From Deinococcus terrestris (lineage in GTDB: Bacteria > Deinococcota > Deinococci > Deinococcales > Deinococcaceae), in contig NZ_WBSL01000008.1 in the NCBI RefSeq assembly GCF_009377345.1, positions 30,296 to 94,295 of the forward strand: DNA of 64,000 nt, given 5' to 3'. A program made the position numbers and the translations under genes. The notes below the pieces were generated by a model. It saw only the letters and a list, made by a program, of their open reading frames with translations, ran no database searches and was not told the origin of the DNA. This document shows positions 56,018 to 64,000 of the stretch, in pieces (position 1 is the first letter of the stretch; the number at the start of each line of letters is the position of its first letter).

Positions 56018-58050
56018 TGGACGACCTCAGCGCGCAGGATCTCAATGGCAAGCTCAACGCCACCTACCCCGGCAAAGTGGTGCGCAAGGACCTCACCGCC
56101 CGGATCAAGGAGGGCGCGAACGTCCCCATCTACGTGCTGGAGTACCTGCTGGGCATGTACTGCGCGACCGACGATGAGGCGACCATCGAGGAAGGCGTCT
56201 CACGGGTCAAGAAGATTCTCGCGGAGAACTACGTCCGCCCCGACGAGGCCGAAAAGGTCAAGAGCCGGGTCAAGGAGCTGGGCCGCTATACCGTCATCGA
56301 CCGCGTGACGGCCAAACTCAACGAGAAGGCCGACCGGTATGAACTCGAACTGATGAACCTGGGCGTCACAGGGGTGGAGGTCGACGCCGGAACCATCCGG
56401 CAGAACGAGAAGCTCCTCGCAGGCGGCATCTGGTGCATTCTCGGCCTCGAGTACGACGCGGGCCACAAGCCCACACCTTTCCTGCTGGGCAGCCTCAAGC
56501 CCATCCAGATGCCGTCGACCGACATGGACGAGCTGCGGTCCGGCCGCGCCGCCTTCTCACGGACCGAGTGGCTGGACGCCCTGCTGCGCTCGGTGGGTAT
56601 GGAGCCGACTGTCTTTGCCGAGAGTGTCAAGTGGCACCTGCTCGCCCGGATGATTCCCCTGGTGGAAAACAACTACAACGCGGTCGAGCTTGGCCCCCGC
56701 TCCACCGGAAAGAGCCACGTCTACAAGGAGATCAGCCCCAACAGCATCCTGATCAGCGGTGGCCAGACCACCGTGGCCAACCTCTTCTACAACATGGCCC
56801 GCCGACAGGTCGGCCTGGTGGGGCTGTGGGACGTCGTCGCCTTCGATGAGGTGGCAGGGATTCACTTCAAGGACAACGACGGCATCCAGATCATGAAGGA
56901 CTACATGAACTCGGGTTCCTTCGCGCGCGGGAAGGCCGAGATCACGGCCACCGCCAGCATGGTTTTTGTGGGCAACATCAACCAGAGTGTGGAGAGCCTG
57001 GTCAAGACCTCGCACCTGCTCGCGCCTTTCCCTCCGGCGATGATCGACACGGCCTTTTTTGACCGCGTCCATGCCTATATCCCCGGCTGGGAAATCCCCA
57101 AGTTCCGCCCCGAGAGCTTCACGACCCAGTACGGCTTCATCGTGGACTACCTCGCGGAGTGGGTGCGTGAATTGCGCAAGGTGTCCTTCGCAGACGCCAT
57201 CGACGCGCACTTCCGGCTGGGCAACAACCTGAACCAGCGCGACGTGCGGGCGGTGCGCAAGACGACCTCCGGCCTGCTCAAGCTCCTGCACCCGGACGGT
57301 CAGTGCGGCAAGGAGGACGTCCGCGACGCCCTGGTGTACGCCTTGGGCGTGCGCCGCCGGGTCAAGGAACAGCTCAAGAAGATCGGCGGCATGGAGTTCT
57401 ACGACGTGCACTTCAGCTACCTCGACCTAGAGACCCTCGAGGAACACTTCGTGACCCTGCCCGAGCAGTCGAGCGGCGCCCTGATTCCCGAGGGGCCCCT
57501 GCAGGCGGGCCACGCCCACGCGGTCAGCCCGTCGGACGGCGGCATGCTGGGCCTCTACCGGGTAGAACTCCAGACCACTCCCGGCAGCGGCAAGCTGGTT
57601 CGGACTGGCACGGCCAGCGCGTCGGCGGTCCGCGACGCGGTCAACATTGCCTTCAACTACTTCAAGGCAAATTCCAGTCGAGTCAGTGGCAGTATCCACC
57701 CCGACGGGTCGGACTACCTGCTGCACCTGGTGGACGTGCAGGGAAACGGCGCACCGGAGTACATCAGTCTGGCCCTCCTGATCTCGCTGTGTTCCGCCGC
57801 GCTGGGAAAGCCCCTCCAGCCGCAACTCGTGCTGCTGGGGCAGATGACGCTGGGCGGCACCATCAGTCCAGTGGAGAACCTCGCCGCGAGCCTGCAGTTG
57901 GCACTGGACGCCGGAGGAAGGCGGGTGCTGCTCCCCATGAGTTCCGCTGCCGACCTGGCCACCGTGCCCCCGGAACTCTTCTCCAAATTCCAGGTGACCT
58001 TTTACAGCGACCCGGTGGACGCGGTGTTCAAGGCGCTGGGCGTGCAGTGA
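56017..58050 (+). CDS. brxL: BrxL, BREX AAA+ Lon-like protein
   Basis: 677 residues from GTG 56017. The N-terminal domain includes LNATYPGKVVRKDLTARIKEG and PIYVLEYLLGMYCATDDEATI. The AAA+ domain has GPRSTGKSHVYKEIS (about 226), VAFDEVAGIHF and NINQSVESLVKTSHL. The C-terminal Lon-like domain (about 540-660) contains YISLALLISLCSAALGK and LGGTISPVENLAASLQLALDAG. In Lon the second motif carries the catalytic Lys (GGLKEKL); here the position appears not to be Lys, so peptidase activity is doubtful, in line with a DNA-binding role. BrxL is needed for defence but not for methylation. It is the last core gene of the locus. Confidence 0.92.
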   Translation: MDDLSAQDLNGKLNATYPGKVVRKDLTARIKEGANVPIYVLEYLLGMYCATDDEATIEEGVSRVKKILAENYVRPDEAEKVKSRVKELGRYTVIDRVTAKLNEKADRYELELMNLGVTGVEVDAGTIRQNEKLLAGGIWCILGLEYDAGHKPTPFLLGSLKPIQMPSTDMDELRSGRAAFSRTEWLDALLRSVGMEPTVFAESVKWHLLARMIPLVENNYNAVELGPRSTGKSHVYKEISPNSILISGGQTTVANLFYNMARRQVGLVGLWDVVAFDEVAGIHFKDNDGIQIMKDYMNSGSFARGKAEITATASMVFVGNINQSVESLVKTSHLLAPFPPAMIDTAFFDRVHAYIPGWEIPKFRPESFTTQYGFIVDYLAEWVRELRKVSFADAIDAHFRLGNNLNQRDVRAVRKTTSGLLKLLHPDGQCGKEDVRDALVYALGVRRRVKEQLKKIGGMEFYDVHFSYLDLETLEEHFVTLPEQSSGALIPEGPLQAGHAHAVSPSDGGMLGLYRVELQTTPGSGKLVRTGTASASAVRDAVNIAFNYFKANSSRVSGSIHPDGSDYLLHLVDVQGNGAPEYISLALLISLCSAALGKPLQPQLVLLGQMTLGGTISPVENLAASLQLALDAGGRRVLLPMSSAADLATVPPELFSKFQVTFYSDPVDAVFKALGVQ

Positions 58051-58187
58051 AGCCGACGAGCACGCGAGCTGGCTGCCTCACCTGAAAACAGCATTCCAGG
58101 CCGCAAATGTGATGGCGGAGTCAGAACGTGAGCGATAACTTAACTGCACGTGCTCGGCTCCCATATTTCGGTCCCTCAGAGAGGCGC

Positions 58188-59486
58188 TTGACCTTGCGAA
58201 CCTACCCGCTGTTTCTGCTTTCCTGCGCGCTGCTGAGCGGCGCCGCGGCTCAATCGACATCTGGCACAGCGTCCGCTGTCCAGGTCGACAAAACTTTTCT
58301 GGCCACTGAGGCCGAGCGGCTGTCGTCGGCCATCGCCGAGGCGGTCACTGCGGTGGGCGGCGATCTCGACCGCCAGCACGTCCATCTCGTCTTCGCCTTC
58401 AGCACAGGCCACTTTGCCAAGGACCCCCGGATGGCCGAGGCCGCGCGGGTCGTGGCCTCAGATGTCGCGGAGCAGACCCTCGTCAATGGGGATCAGCTGA
58501 GCTCTTATGCCTGGGAAATGAGTGTCTGGCCGCACAAAGGTCAGGCGCTCAACCCCTTTCAAGTGGGTGAGGACCGCTCGGCCCTCCGCGCCTCCTTCCA
58601 GGATCTCTGGCCGCGCTCGGTCCAGGCGGGAAGTCGGGGCGGCCACGACACGGAAGCCGCCATCGCCCAGATCACCGGCGACCTTGGCGAATCCACCAAC
58701 GCCGTCGTGGTCCTCCTGACCAACACGGCGGCCAGTGTTGTCGGTGAACGCGACCAGCAGACCATCGGGGAGAATGACCCCGGATATCTCTCGGCGCTGG
58801 AGCGCTGGAACCGCGTCAAGACCAGTGCCACGACCGGGGCGACCCTGCAATTGCAGGTGGACCCCGACCGTCCCGGCCGCACCTTCGACGCGGTCATTGT
58901 GGTCCCCCAGGCTTTCAGGGGCGAGGCGCTGGACGCCAGCCGCGCAGACCTGGTGCGCGCCGTCGCCGGGGAAGCACCGCTCACAGAGCAGGACACGCCG
59001 GCTGGCAACCGCTGGCTTCTGCCTGCCCTGGTGCTGCTTGGCGGCGCGGGCCTGGCCGCCTTTTTCCTTACCCGGCGGCGCTCTGCTGGTGGGGCGGGGG
59101 GCGGCCGCTCTGCCGCGCGCGGCACCTGGGAACTGCAGATTGCGGGGCGCAGCTTTCCGGTGCAGAGCGTTCCTGAGGGGGAACCGGTGTGCATCATCTG
59201 CGGACCTGGGTACCCGGCACCTCCGTCCAATCCCGGCTATGTCCTGCTCTCCGGTGTGGATCTGCCCCCGGTGAAGCTACTGACCATCCGGCGCACGGGA
59301 AGCGCGCTGACCCTTCAACCCGACCTGGATGTGACGCTGGAAGACGGCACCCCACCCTCCTTCCCAGCGGGCAAAGACGCCGACTACACCATCAACCTCA
59401 AGGGCCGCGCCGCCACCAAGCCCCATCTTCCCCCCAGGCCGTTTAAGGCCACCGTCAATCTCGCCGTCCGGCCGCAGGAGAACTGA
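58188..59486 (+). CDS. Exported vWA-like protein with C-terminal membrane anchor
   Basis: About 432 residues from TTG 58188 (AGAGAGG upstream; TTG 58194 or GTG 58128 possible). The N-terminus RTYPLFLLSCALLSGAAAQ is a Sec signal peptide. Residues about 45-200 have a vWA-like alternation: HVHLVFAFSTGHF where the MIDAS would be, AVVVLLTNTAASV later. The DxSxS motif is replaced, so metal binding is doubtful. One membrane helix (WLLPALVLLGGAGLAAFFLT, about 280-300) is followed by Arg residues and a cytoplasmic beta-rich domain (about 320-432). It would therefore sit in the membrane with the vWA-like part outside. It is the first gene of the operon with the tubulin-like protein, whose ATG follows its stop codon directly. 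Confidence 0.65.
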   Translation: MTLRTYPLFLLSCALLSGAAAQSTSGTASAVQVDKTFLATEAERLSSAIAEAVTAVGGDLDRQHVHLVFAFSTGHFAKDPRMAEAARVVASDVAEQTLVNGDQLSSYAWEMSVWPHKGQALNPFQVGEDRSALRASFQDLWPRSVQAGSRGGHDTEAAIAQITGDLGESTNAVVVLLTNTAASVVGERDQQTIGENDPGYLSALERWNRVKTSATTGATLQLQVDPDRPGRTFDAVIVVPQAFRGEALDASRADLVRAVAGEAPLTEQDTPAGNRWLLPALVLLGGAGLAAFFLTRRRSAGGAGGGRSAARGTWELQIAGRSFPVQSVPEGEPVCIICGPGYPAPPSNPGYVLLSGVDLPPVKLLTIRRTGSALTLQPDLDVTLEDGTPPSFPAGKDADYTINLKGRAATKPHLPPRPFKATVNLAVRPQEN

Positions 59487-62400
59487 ATGCGCAACATGGA
59501 AGTCACCAAAACCCTCGTCATCGGCCTCGGCAGCACGGGAACCCGTGTGGCCAACAACCTGCTGCGCCGCCTGGACTGGCAGTACGGTGCGGCCGGCCGC
59601 GCCCCCTGGGTGGAGTTCATGGCCATCGAGACCAACAACAACGAGCCTTCGCCGCTGCGTGCTCGCGGCGACTTCTTCCCGATCGGCCTGGACGCCCGAA
59701 TCTACGGTCAGATCCTGCAAGACCCCCAGAGCTACCGCAAGATCAACCTCGAGAGCTGGGCGGACATGACCACCCTGCGCAAGCTCAAGGACACCGAGGG
59801 CGGTGCGGGCAACATCCGCATGATCGGGCGGCTCACCTTCATGACCGACCCCAACTTCACCACCATCAAGCGGGCCCTGCAAGACCGGATCAACCGCCTG
59901 CGCAAGCTGCAGAGCAGCGAGGCCCAGGAGCGGCGCGGCCCCCTGCATGACGGTTCCAACCCCACCCTCAGCTTCGCGTCGGGTGGCGAAATCCGCGTGT
60001 TTGTCGTGGGCACGCTCTGCGGCGGTACCGGAAGCGGACTGCTCCCCGATTTCGGGTATTTCGTGAAGTCTCTTCCCCTGAAGGAGACCGAGAAGGTCAT
60101 CGGCATCTTTACGCTGCCGCACGAGAACCTGACCTCGGTGACCGCTTCGAACGCCGACCGCTTGAAGAAAAATGCGTACCACGCCCTGCTCGAACTCAAC
60201 CACTACCACCAGAGCCAGGGTGGACAGTTGACGCCCATCCAGTACCCCGATGGAACCCAGGCCAACATGGGGCTTGAGCCGTATGACCTGCCCTACCTCG
60301 TCAGCCCGTCGGCGCCGTCGAAGACGGCTGAGGCGGAACTGAACGAGCTGGTGGCCGACCGCATCTTTATCAACATCATCAGTCCGGAGTCCGACCCCTA
60401 CAGCACTGCAGTGGATGCACCGCAACCCGACCGGGATCACCAGGCGCACGTCTTCTCCACCTTCGGGCTGTCGGTCGTGGAGTTTCCCGCGGCGCAGATT
60501 GCGGAAGCGGCGGCCAAGAAGCTGCTGCTCGGGGCCCTGAAGGAATGGCATGCCCACAAACCCGACCGGGTCAGTGACCTCACCACGGCGATCGGGACCG
60601 ACTGGGGCAGCCTGGTGCCTGCCTATCTGCAGCAGCCGCCCGAGGACTGGCAGAAGGAAGTGACCGCCGCCGTGAACAGCGAACTCGGCGCGGCCAAACT
60701 GGACTTCGGCAAGCTCGACCGGTCGCTGGCCTCGCTGCGGCAGGCGGTGGCGCCGGACGGGGCGCTCTCCGACCAGCTCCGGGCCCGGCGGGATCAGGTT
60801 ACCGAGCGCATCTATCAGGCCTTCTCGGATCATGCGGCCGAGGTGCTGCTCGACCGCACGCGTGGCCCACGGGTTCTGGCGGCCGAGGTCGAATACCTGC
60901 TGGAAGGCCTGCAAGGCCTGCATGAAGCTGCCCGCGCGAACACGGCCGTCTCACAGGCCGAGGCCGCCGACGCCTGGGACAAGGTGGAGACGCAGGTGGG
61001 GCGGCTCAAGGCCGAGGTGGGGCGCGTCAGCTTCCTGAACAAGAACCGCAGCAAGATCGAGGCTGCGCAAAACGACCTGCGGTCGGCCATGCGGGCCTTC
61101 GCCAAGATTCAGATGGAGTCGGCGCTCTACGCCAGCATCCAGACCCACCGCAAGTACGGTGAGATCGATTTCGGTGTGGCCGAACATCTGCAGCGCCTGC
61201 TGCAGCAGGTGCAGAGCAACCTCAGCAGCCTCGACAGCCGCATCACGGCGGTCAAAAACAGGCTCGCTGCCGATGTTGAGGCCAAATCCGCGACCCTCCC
61301 GCCGGTGAACGGTCTGGTGCTGTTCGAGCCGCGCACGACCGTGCAGGAGGAATACGCCCGCGCCCTGGAAGCCGGGAAGACCAGCAGCGTGCAGCACCTT
61401 GACAACATCGAAGCGCGGCATTTCGAGGAGTTGATCCGCGGCTGGACGGATCTGCCCGGCGTGGTCGTGCCGTCCTCACGGCAACTCGAACGCACCTGGA
61501 TCAGCGCGCCCTTCGACCCGCGCGGCGAGCACCTGCTGCCAGCCGAGACCATGAGCCGGCTGCTGTCTCAGGCATCGCGCCCCTTCAGCGCTGTGCTGGC
61601 CCAGGAAAATGTGGTGGAACGGGTGAGCCGCGAACGCGAGCTGCGCCCCACCCTTGATGGGCAACTCCACAACGCCGCCGAGCGGGCACGGCCCTTCCTG
61701 CACCTCAACAAGCAAAAGGCCGTGGAGGGCAACCGCAGCCCGATCATGGAGCGGGAGTCGGTGTTCATCCCCGCTGACACGAACCCCATGAGCGTTGCAG
61801 CGTTCAAGGGCGTCGTGGCCAATGTCTTTTCCAGCACCAACGGGCGCGACGCCGTCTCGGCGGACCCCACCCGGGCACTGTTCTTGCAGGAGTACTTCCG
61901 GTTTCCGCTGCGCGGCCTCGACCAGGTGCTGGGCTCTGGCGGCCTGCACAGCGCCGAGTGTCAGGACTTCCCGACCTTCCACACCCGCCGGGACGTGCAG
62001 TGGTACGGCCTCTCCCGCCGCGAGGCCCAGCTGCTCGAGGACGCCGAAGAAGCCCTGATCATCGGGGTGCTGCTCGGCGAACTCACCATTCGCAACGGCA
62101 TCGTGATGCCCTGGACACCCACCGGCTTTGGTGACCGTGATTTCCGGCGCCTTCCCATCAACCTCGCGGAAGCTGCACGGGTGCTGGCCCGCGGTGAGCA
62201 GGATCAGGACGGCTTCTCGCTGCTCGGCGCTCTGCCGACCCTCCAGGCCCGCATTGACCATCACTGGAAGCGGCCAGAGCTCGACCCCGCCCAGAGCAGC
62301 CAGGAGTTCGTGCAGCAGCTCCAGACCCGCCTGGGTGAGTTTTACCGTCAGGGTCGTGCCGGTCAGATTCAGGGCTGGGGCGATCAGGCCTGGGCGGGCG

Positions 62401-62660
62401 AGCGGCTCTCCAAGTTCACTGCCAAACACACCTCTTTGCACGAGGCGACCATGTTGCTGTACCCGCCGCCTGCCGCGACGGTCAATGCCCTCACCCTGCG
62501 CAAGGACCAGCAGGGGCGCTGGGGTGGGTACGCCCCGAAAGACGGCCTCTACTGCCCGCAGTGTGGGGGTCTGGTCGGCGAGGACGTGCAGGACGCGGCC
62601 CGTAACGGCTGGCGCTGCTTTACGGATTCGTCGCACTACTACGGGCCGGGGGCTGCTTGA
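59487..62660 (+). CDS. Tubulin/FtsZ-like GTPase-fold protein, 1057 aa
   Basis: 1057 residues from ATG 59487, AGGAG upstream. The N-terminus KTLVIGLGSTGTRVANNLL is the Rossmann-like first loop. FVVGTLCGGTGSGLLPDFGYF (about 170-190) carries the tubulin signature GGTGSG for nucleotide phosphate binding. VIGIFTLPHENLT and a loop with NADRLKKNAYHALLELNHY follow, as in bacterial tubulin-like (Tubulin_2) proteins. Residues about 390-650 are helical with coiled-coil character. The C-terminus (about 1020-1057) has CPQC...C, a zinc-ribbon-like end. It is far longer than FtsZ, so it is not a division protein. Members of this group occur in gene sets with membrane and vWA proteins. It may form GTP-driven filaments at the membrane. 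It overlaps the next gene by 4 bp (TTGA). Confidence 0.75.
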   Translation: MRNMEVTKTLVIGLGSTGTRVANNLLRRLDWQYGAAGRAPWVEFMAIETNNNEPSPLRARGDFFPIGLDARIYGQILQDPQSYRKINLESWADMTTLRKLKDTEGGAGNIRMIGRLTFMTDPNFTTIKRALQDRINRLRKLQSSEAQERRGPLHDGSNPTLSFASGGEIRVFVVGTLCGGTGSGLLPDFGYFVKSLPLKETEKVIGIFTLPHENLTSVTASNADRLKKNAYHALLELNHYHQSQGGQLTPIQYPDGTQANMGLEPYDLPYLVSPSAPSKTAEAELNELVADRIFINIISPESDPYSTAVDAPQPDRDHQAHVFSTFGLSVVEFPAAQIAEAAAKKLLLGALKEWHAHKPDRVSDLTTAIGTDWGSLVPAYLQQPPEDWQKEVTAAVNSELGAAKLDFGKLDRSLASLRQAVAPDGALSDQLRARRDQVTERIYQAFSDHAAEVLLDRTRGPRVLAAEVEYLLEGLQGLHEAARANTAVSQAEAADAWDKVETQVGRLKAEVGRVSFLNKNRSKIEAAQNDLRSAMRAFAKIQMESALYASIQTHRKYGEIDFGVAEHLQRLLQQVQSNLSSLDSRITAVKNRLAADVEAKSATLPPVNGLVLFEPRTTVQEEYARALEAGKTSSVQHLDNIEARHFEELIRGWTDLPGVVVPSSRQLERTWISAPFDPRGEHLLPAETMSRLLSQASRPFSAVLAQENVVERVSRERELRPTLDGQLHNAAERARPFLHLNKQKAVEGNRSPIMERESVFIPADTNPMSVAAFKGVVANVFSSTNGRDAVSADPTRALFLQEYFRFPLRGLDQVLGSGGLHSAECQDFPTFHTRRDVQWYGLSRREAQLLEDAEEALIIGVLLGELTIRNGIVMPWTPTGFGDRDFRRLPINLAEAARVLARGEQDQDGFSLLGALPTLQARIDHHWKRPELDPAQSSQEFVQQLQTRLGEFYRQGRAGQIQGWGDQAWAGERLSKFTAKHTSLHEATMLLYPPPAATVNALTLRKDQQGRWGGYAPKDGLYCPQCGGLVGEDVQDAARNGWRCFTDSSHYYGPGAA

Positions 62661-64000
62661 ACACCGAGGTGATCTTCCCAGACAACGGTGCCATCCAGGG
62701 GATGCTGCTGGGGATCGCCGTGCTGTTCGGGTTTGGTGTGTGGCAGTGGTGGAAGGCCCATACCCGGCTCAGCCGCGAGCTGGCCGCGGCCCGGCGGCTG
62801 CTGGGCAGTACAGCGCTGAAGTTAAGCGTGAACTCGGCCAAGGTGCTGCTGGGAAAAGACCACGCTTCCCTGCCCGGTCGGCTGATCACCGCCATGGTGA
62901 ATCACAACGGGCTGGCCTTTGCTCGCCCTGCCGACGCCCTGGAGCCCGCGCTGGATGAGGTCGGCCGCATCAATGCCGCGGCCCGGACCGTGCCCAACCT
63001 GCTGCTGCTCGCTGGGTTGGTCACGACGGTGGTAGGTCTGATCTACACCCTGGTCAGCCTGGGGCCGCAGATCAAGGGCGCCATCGAGGCGGCCAACCCC
63101 GCGGAAGTCAGCCAGGCGCTGGGGATGACCCTCCAGGAAATGAGTGCGGCGTTCGCCGGCACCTTCTGGGGAGTCGCGCTGGCCCTGGTGCTGCAGGGTC
63201 TGAATGCCTGGAGTGGCATTCGGGCCGGTCAGCTCAGCGGTGAACTGGACGCCGTCAGTACCCAGTTCGCTCCCCTGGTCTATCCCGCGGGCACCGAGAA
63301 GCAGTTGCAGAGCCTGCAGGACCTGGTGAGCCGCACCGAGGAGTTCCTCTCCCAGACCCATACAGCCATCGTGAAGACCAGCGAGGACTTTGCGCGCGTC
63401 CTGACTCAGGCGGGCAGTGTGATTGAGGCCAGCCTGAAAACGCTGCAAAGCACGTCGCAGGAAGTGGCTGTGGCCCTCAAGACGGCCAGCGGGGACGTCA
63501 AGGTCAGCAGCGACCGCCTGAATAAGGCCGTCGAGACGATGCAGCAGCACCGTCAGGATTACCGCAACATCTACTCGCAGTTCAACGACATGTTTACGCA
63601 GTCCATGGCGGCCCTCCGGGAGCACAGCGACAGTCAGCTGGGCGAGATTCGCACCCTGCAGGCCAATTTCGACAAATCGGGGGCGCAGATTATCGAGCGG
63701 CTCCTTGATGTGGGGTCCACCCTTCACTCGGTGGGCGACCAGCTGGCCTTCAGCCAGGGGGAGTACGCCGGCAGCACAGAGATGATCGCGGGGACCATCC
63801 GGGACGGCTTCGTTGACCTCTACAGCAACATCGGTAGCACGCTTTCGCGCTACACCACCGAGGTGAACACGGTGGGGCAGCACTTTGAGACCCTTTCGAA
63901 GCAGTTGGAGGGGACAGCCCAGGCCAGTCAACACCTGCAGCGCGCCCTGATCGCCAAAGACGACGCGGAAGTCACCCGTGCCCGCGACCAGCAGCAGCAG
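62657..64000 (+). CDS. MotA/TolQ/ExbB-like channel protein with long coiled tail, 3' end outside
   Basis: 448 codons are visible from TTG 62657, with no stop before the window edge. Three membrane helices: GMLLGIAVLFGFGVWQWW (about 15-33), NLLLLAGLVTTVVGLIYTLV (about 115-135, the typical LLGLLGTVxGL-like motif) and FAGTFWGVALALVLQGL (about 170-190). After these, at least 250 residues of helical, heptad-like tail (FLSQTHTAIVKTSEDF, VEASLKTLQSTSQEV and similar). This plan, a TolQ-type proton channel with a long cytoplasmic tail, is that of ZorA in Zorya defence. It is coupled to the tubulin-like gene by overlap. A ZorB/OmpA-like partner would be expected beyond the window. Confidence 0.75.
   Translation, partial: MNTEVIFPDNGAIQGMLLGIAVLFGFGVWQWWKAHTRLSRELAAARRLLGSTALKLSVNSAKVLLGKDHASLPGRLITAMVNHNGLAFARPADALEPALDEVGRINAAARTVPNLLLLAGLVTTVVGLIYTLVSLGPQIKGAIEAANPAEVSQALGMTLQEMSAAFAGTFWGVALALVLQGLNAWSGIRAGQLSGELDAVSTQFAPLVYPAGTEKQLQSLQDLVSRTEEFLSQTHTAIVKTSEDFARVLTQAGSVIEASLKTLQSTSQEVAVALKTASGDVKVSSDRLNKAVETMQQHRQDYRNIYSQFNDMFTQSMAALREHSDSQLGEIRTLQANFDKSGAQIIERLLDVGSTLHSVGDQLAFSQGEYAGSTEMIAGTIRDGFVDLYSNIGSTLSRYTTEVNTVGQHFETLSKQLEGTAQASQHLQRALIAKDDAEVTRARDQQQQ

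Noticed and set aside
59277..60923. A 548-codon minus-strand open frame across the vWA-like/tubulin-like junction
   Set aside because: Crosses two coupled plus-strand genes and has no motifs.
58188..64000. Calling the final operon Zorya
   Set aside because: Only the channel resembles ZorA. The tubulin-like and vWA-like genes are not Zorya parts and no ZorB-like gene is visible in the window.
1..64000. tRNA, rRNA, riboswitch or intact insertion sequence
   Set aside because: Looked for cloverleaf-like blocks, transposase motifs and terminal repeats by eye and found none that held up; a covariance-model search would be needed to exclude small RNAs.

Overview
The window looks like part of a large plasmid or megaplasmid from a Deinococcus-type bacterium. 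The DNA is GC-rich almost throughout. A compact replicon core (parB-parA, ten iterons, a RepA-type initiator) lies at 12.7-16.1 kb. At least six genes carry a TANNNT box only 6-7 nt upstream of the start codon, the leaderless-mRNA promoter layout described in Deinococcus. No rRNA, tRNA, CRISPR array or intact insertion sequence was seen.

Layout. 0-6.3 kb is accessory DNA: the end of a DUF433 antitoxin with a broken PIN-like partner, an HD-domain protein overlapping an HhH-GPD-like protein, a CAP-domain lipoprotein, two VapBC-type modules in opposite orientation, a recombinase remnant and an intact tyrosine recombinase. 6.3-12.1 kb (minus strand) holds a coiled-coil/proline-rich protein of unknown function followed by an overlapping SNF2/RapA-like helicase. 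12.7-16.1 kb is the plasmid maintenance core. 16.3-18.8 kb has a MerR-like regulator behind a perfect palindrome, a vWA protein and a small unknown protein.

19.1-58 kb reads as a defence island. A YbjN-like protein and a WYL regulator face a minus-strand block: AddB-like and AddA-like helicase-nucleases, then a Ser/Thr kinase-beta-propeller protein and a DUF4011-helicase-Vsr (Hhe-like) protein that share the same C-terminal DUF3320-type module. A plus-strand pair follows: a YbjN-like protein and a UvrD helicase with an N-terminal RelE-like domain. Next is a full type I BREX locus, brxA-brxB-brxC-pglX-pglZ-brxL. It is interrupted by cargo: a 918-aa protein with an internal duplication, a DUF6915 protein, a leucine-rich-variant repeat protein, a SANT-like HTH protein, an ASCH protein and an antisense YefM-YoeB module. 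The target-recognition part of PglX is strikingly AT-rich, as if swapped in from elsewhere.

58.1-64 kb begins another operon that leaves the window: a secreted, membrane-anchored vWA-like protein, a 1057-aa tubulin/FtsZ-like protein with a zinc-ribbon-like tail, and a MotA/TolQ/ExbB-like channel with a long tail, reminiscent of ZorA. This is the best candidate for an undescribed system. A 17-bp near-palindrome (consensus GCGTCA-N5-TGACGC) recurs at four intergenic sites, three of them 70-100 bp upstream of a gene start, and may link several modules to one DNA-binding protein or mark plasmid centromere sites.

Limits: all calls come from reading the sequence and translations. No database or structure search was run. 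Family names are from recognised motifs, and starts are reasoned from ribosome sites, overlaps or leaderless promoters.
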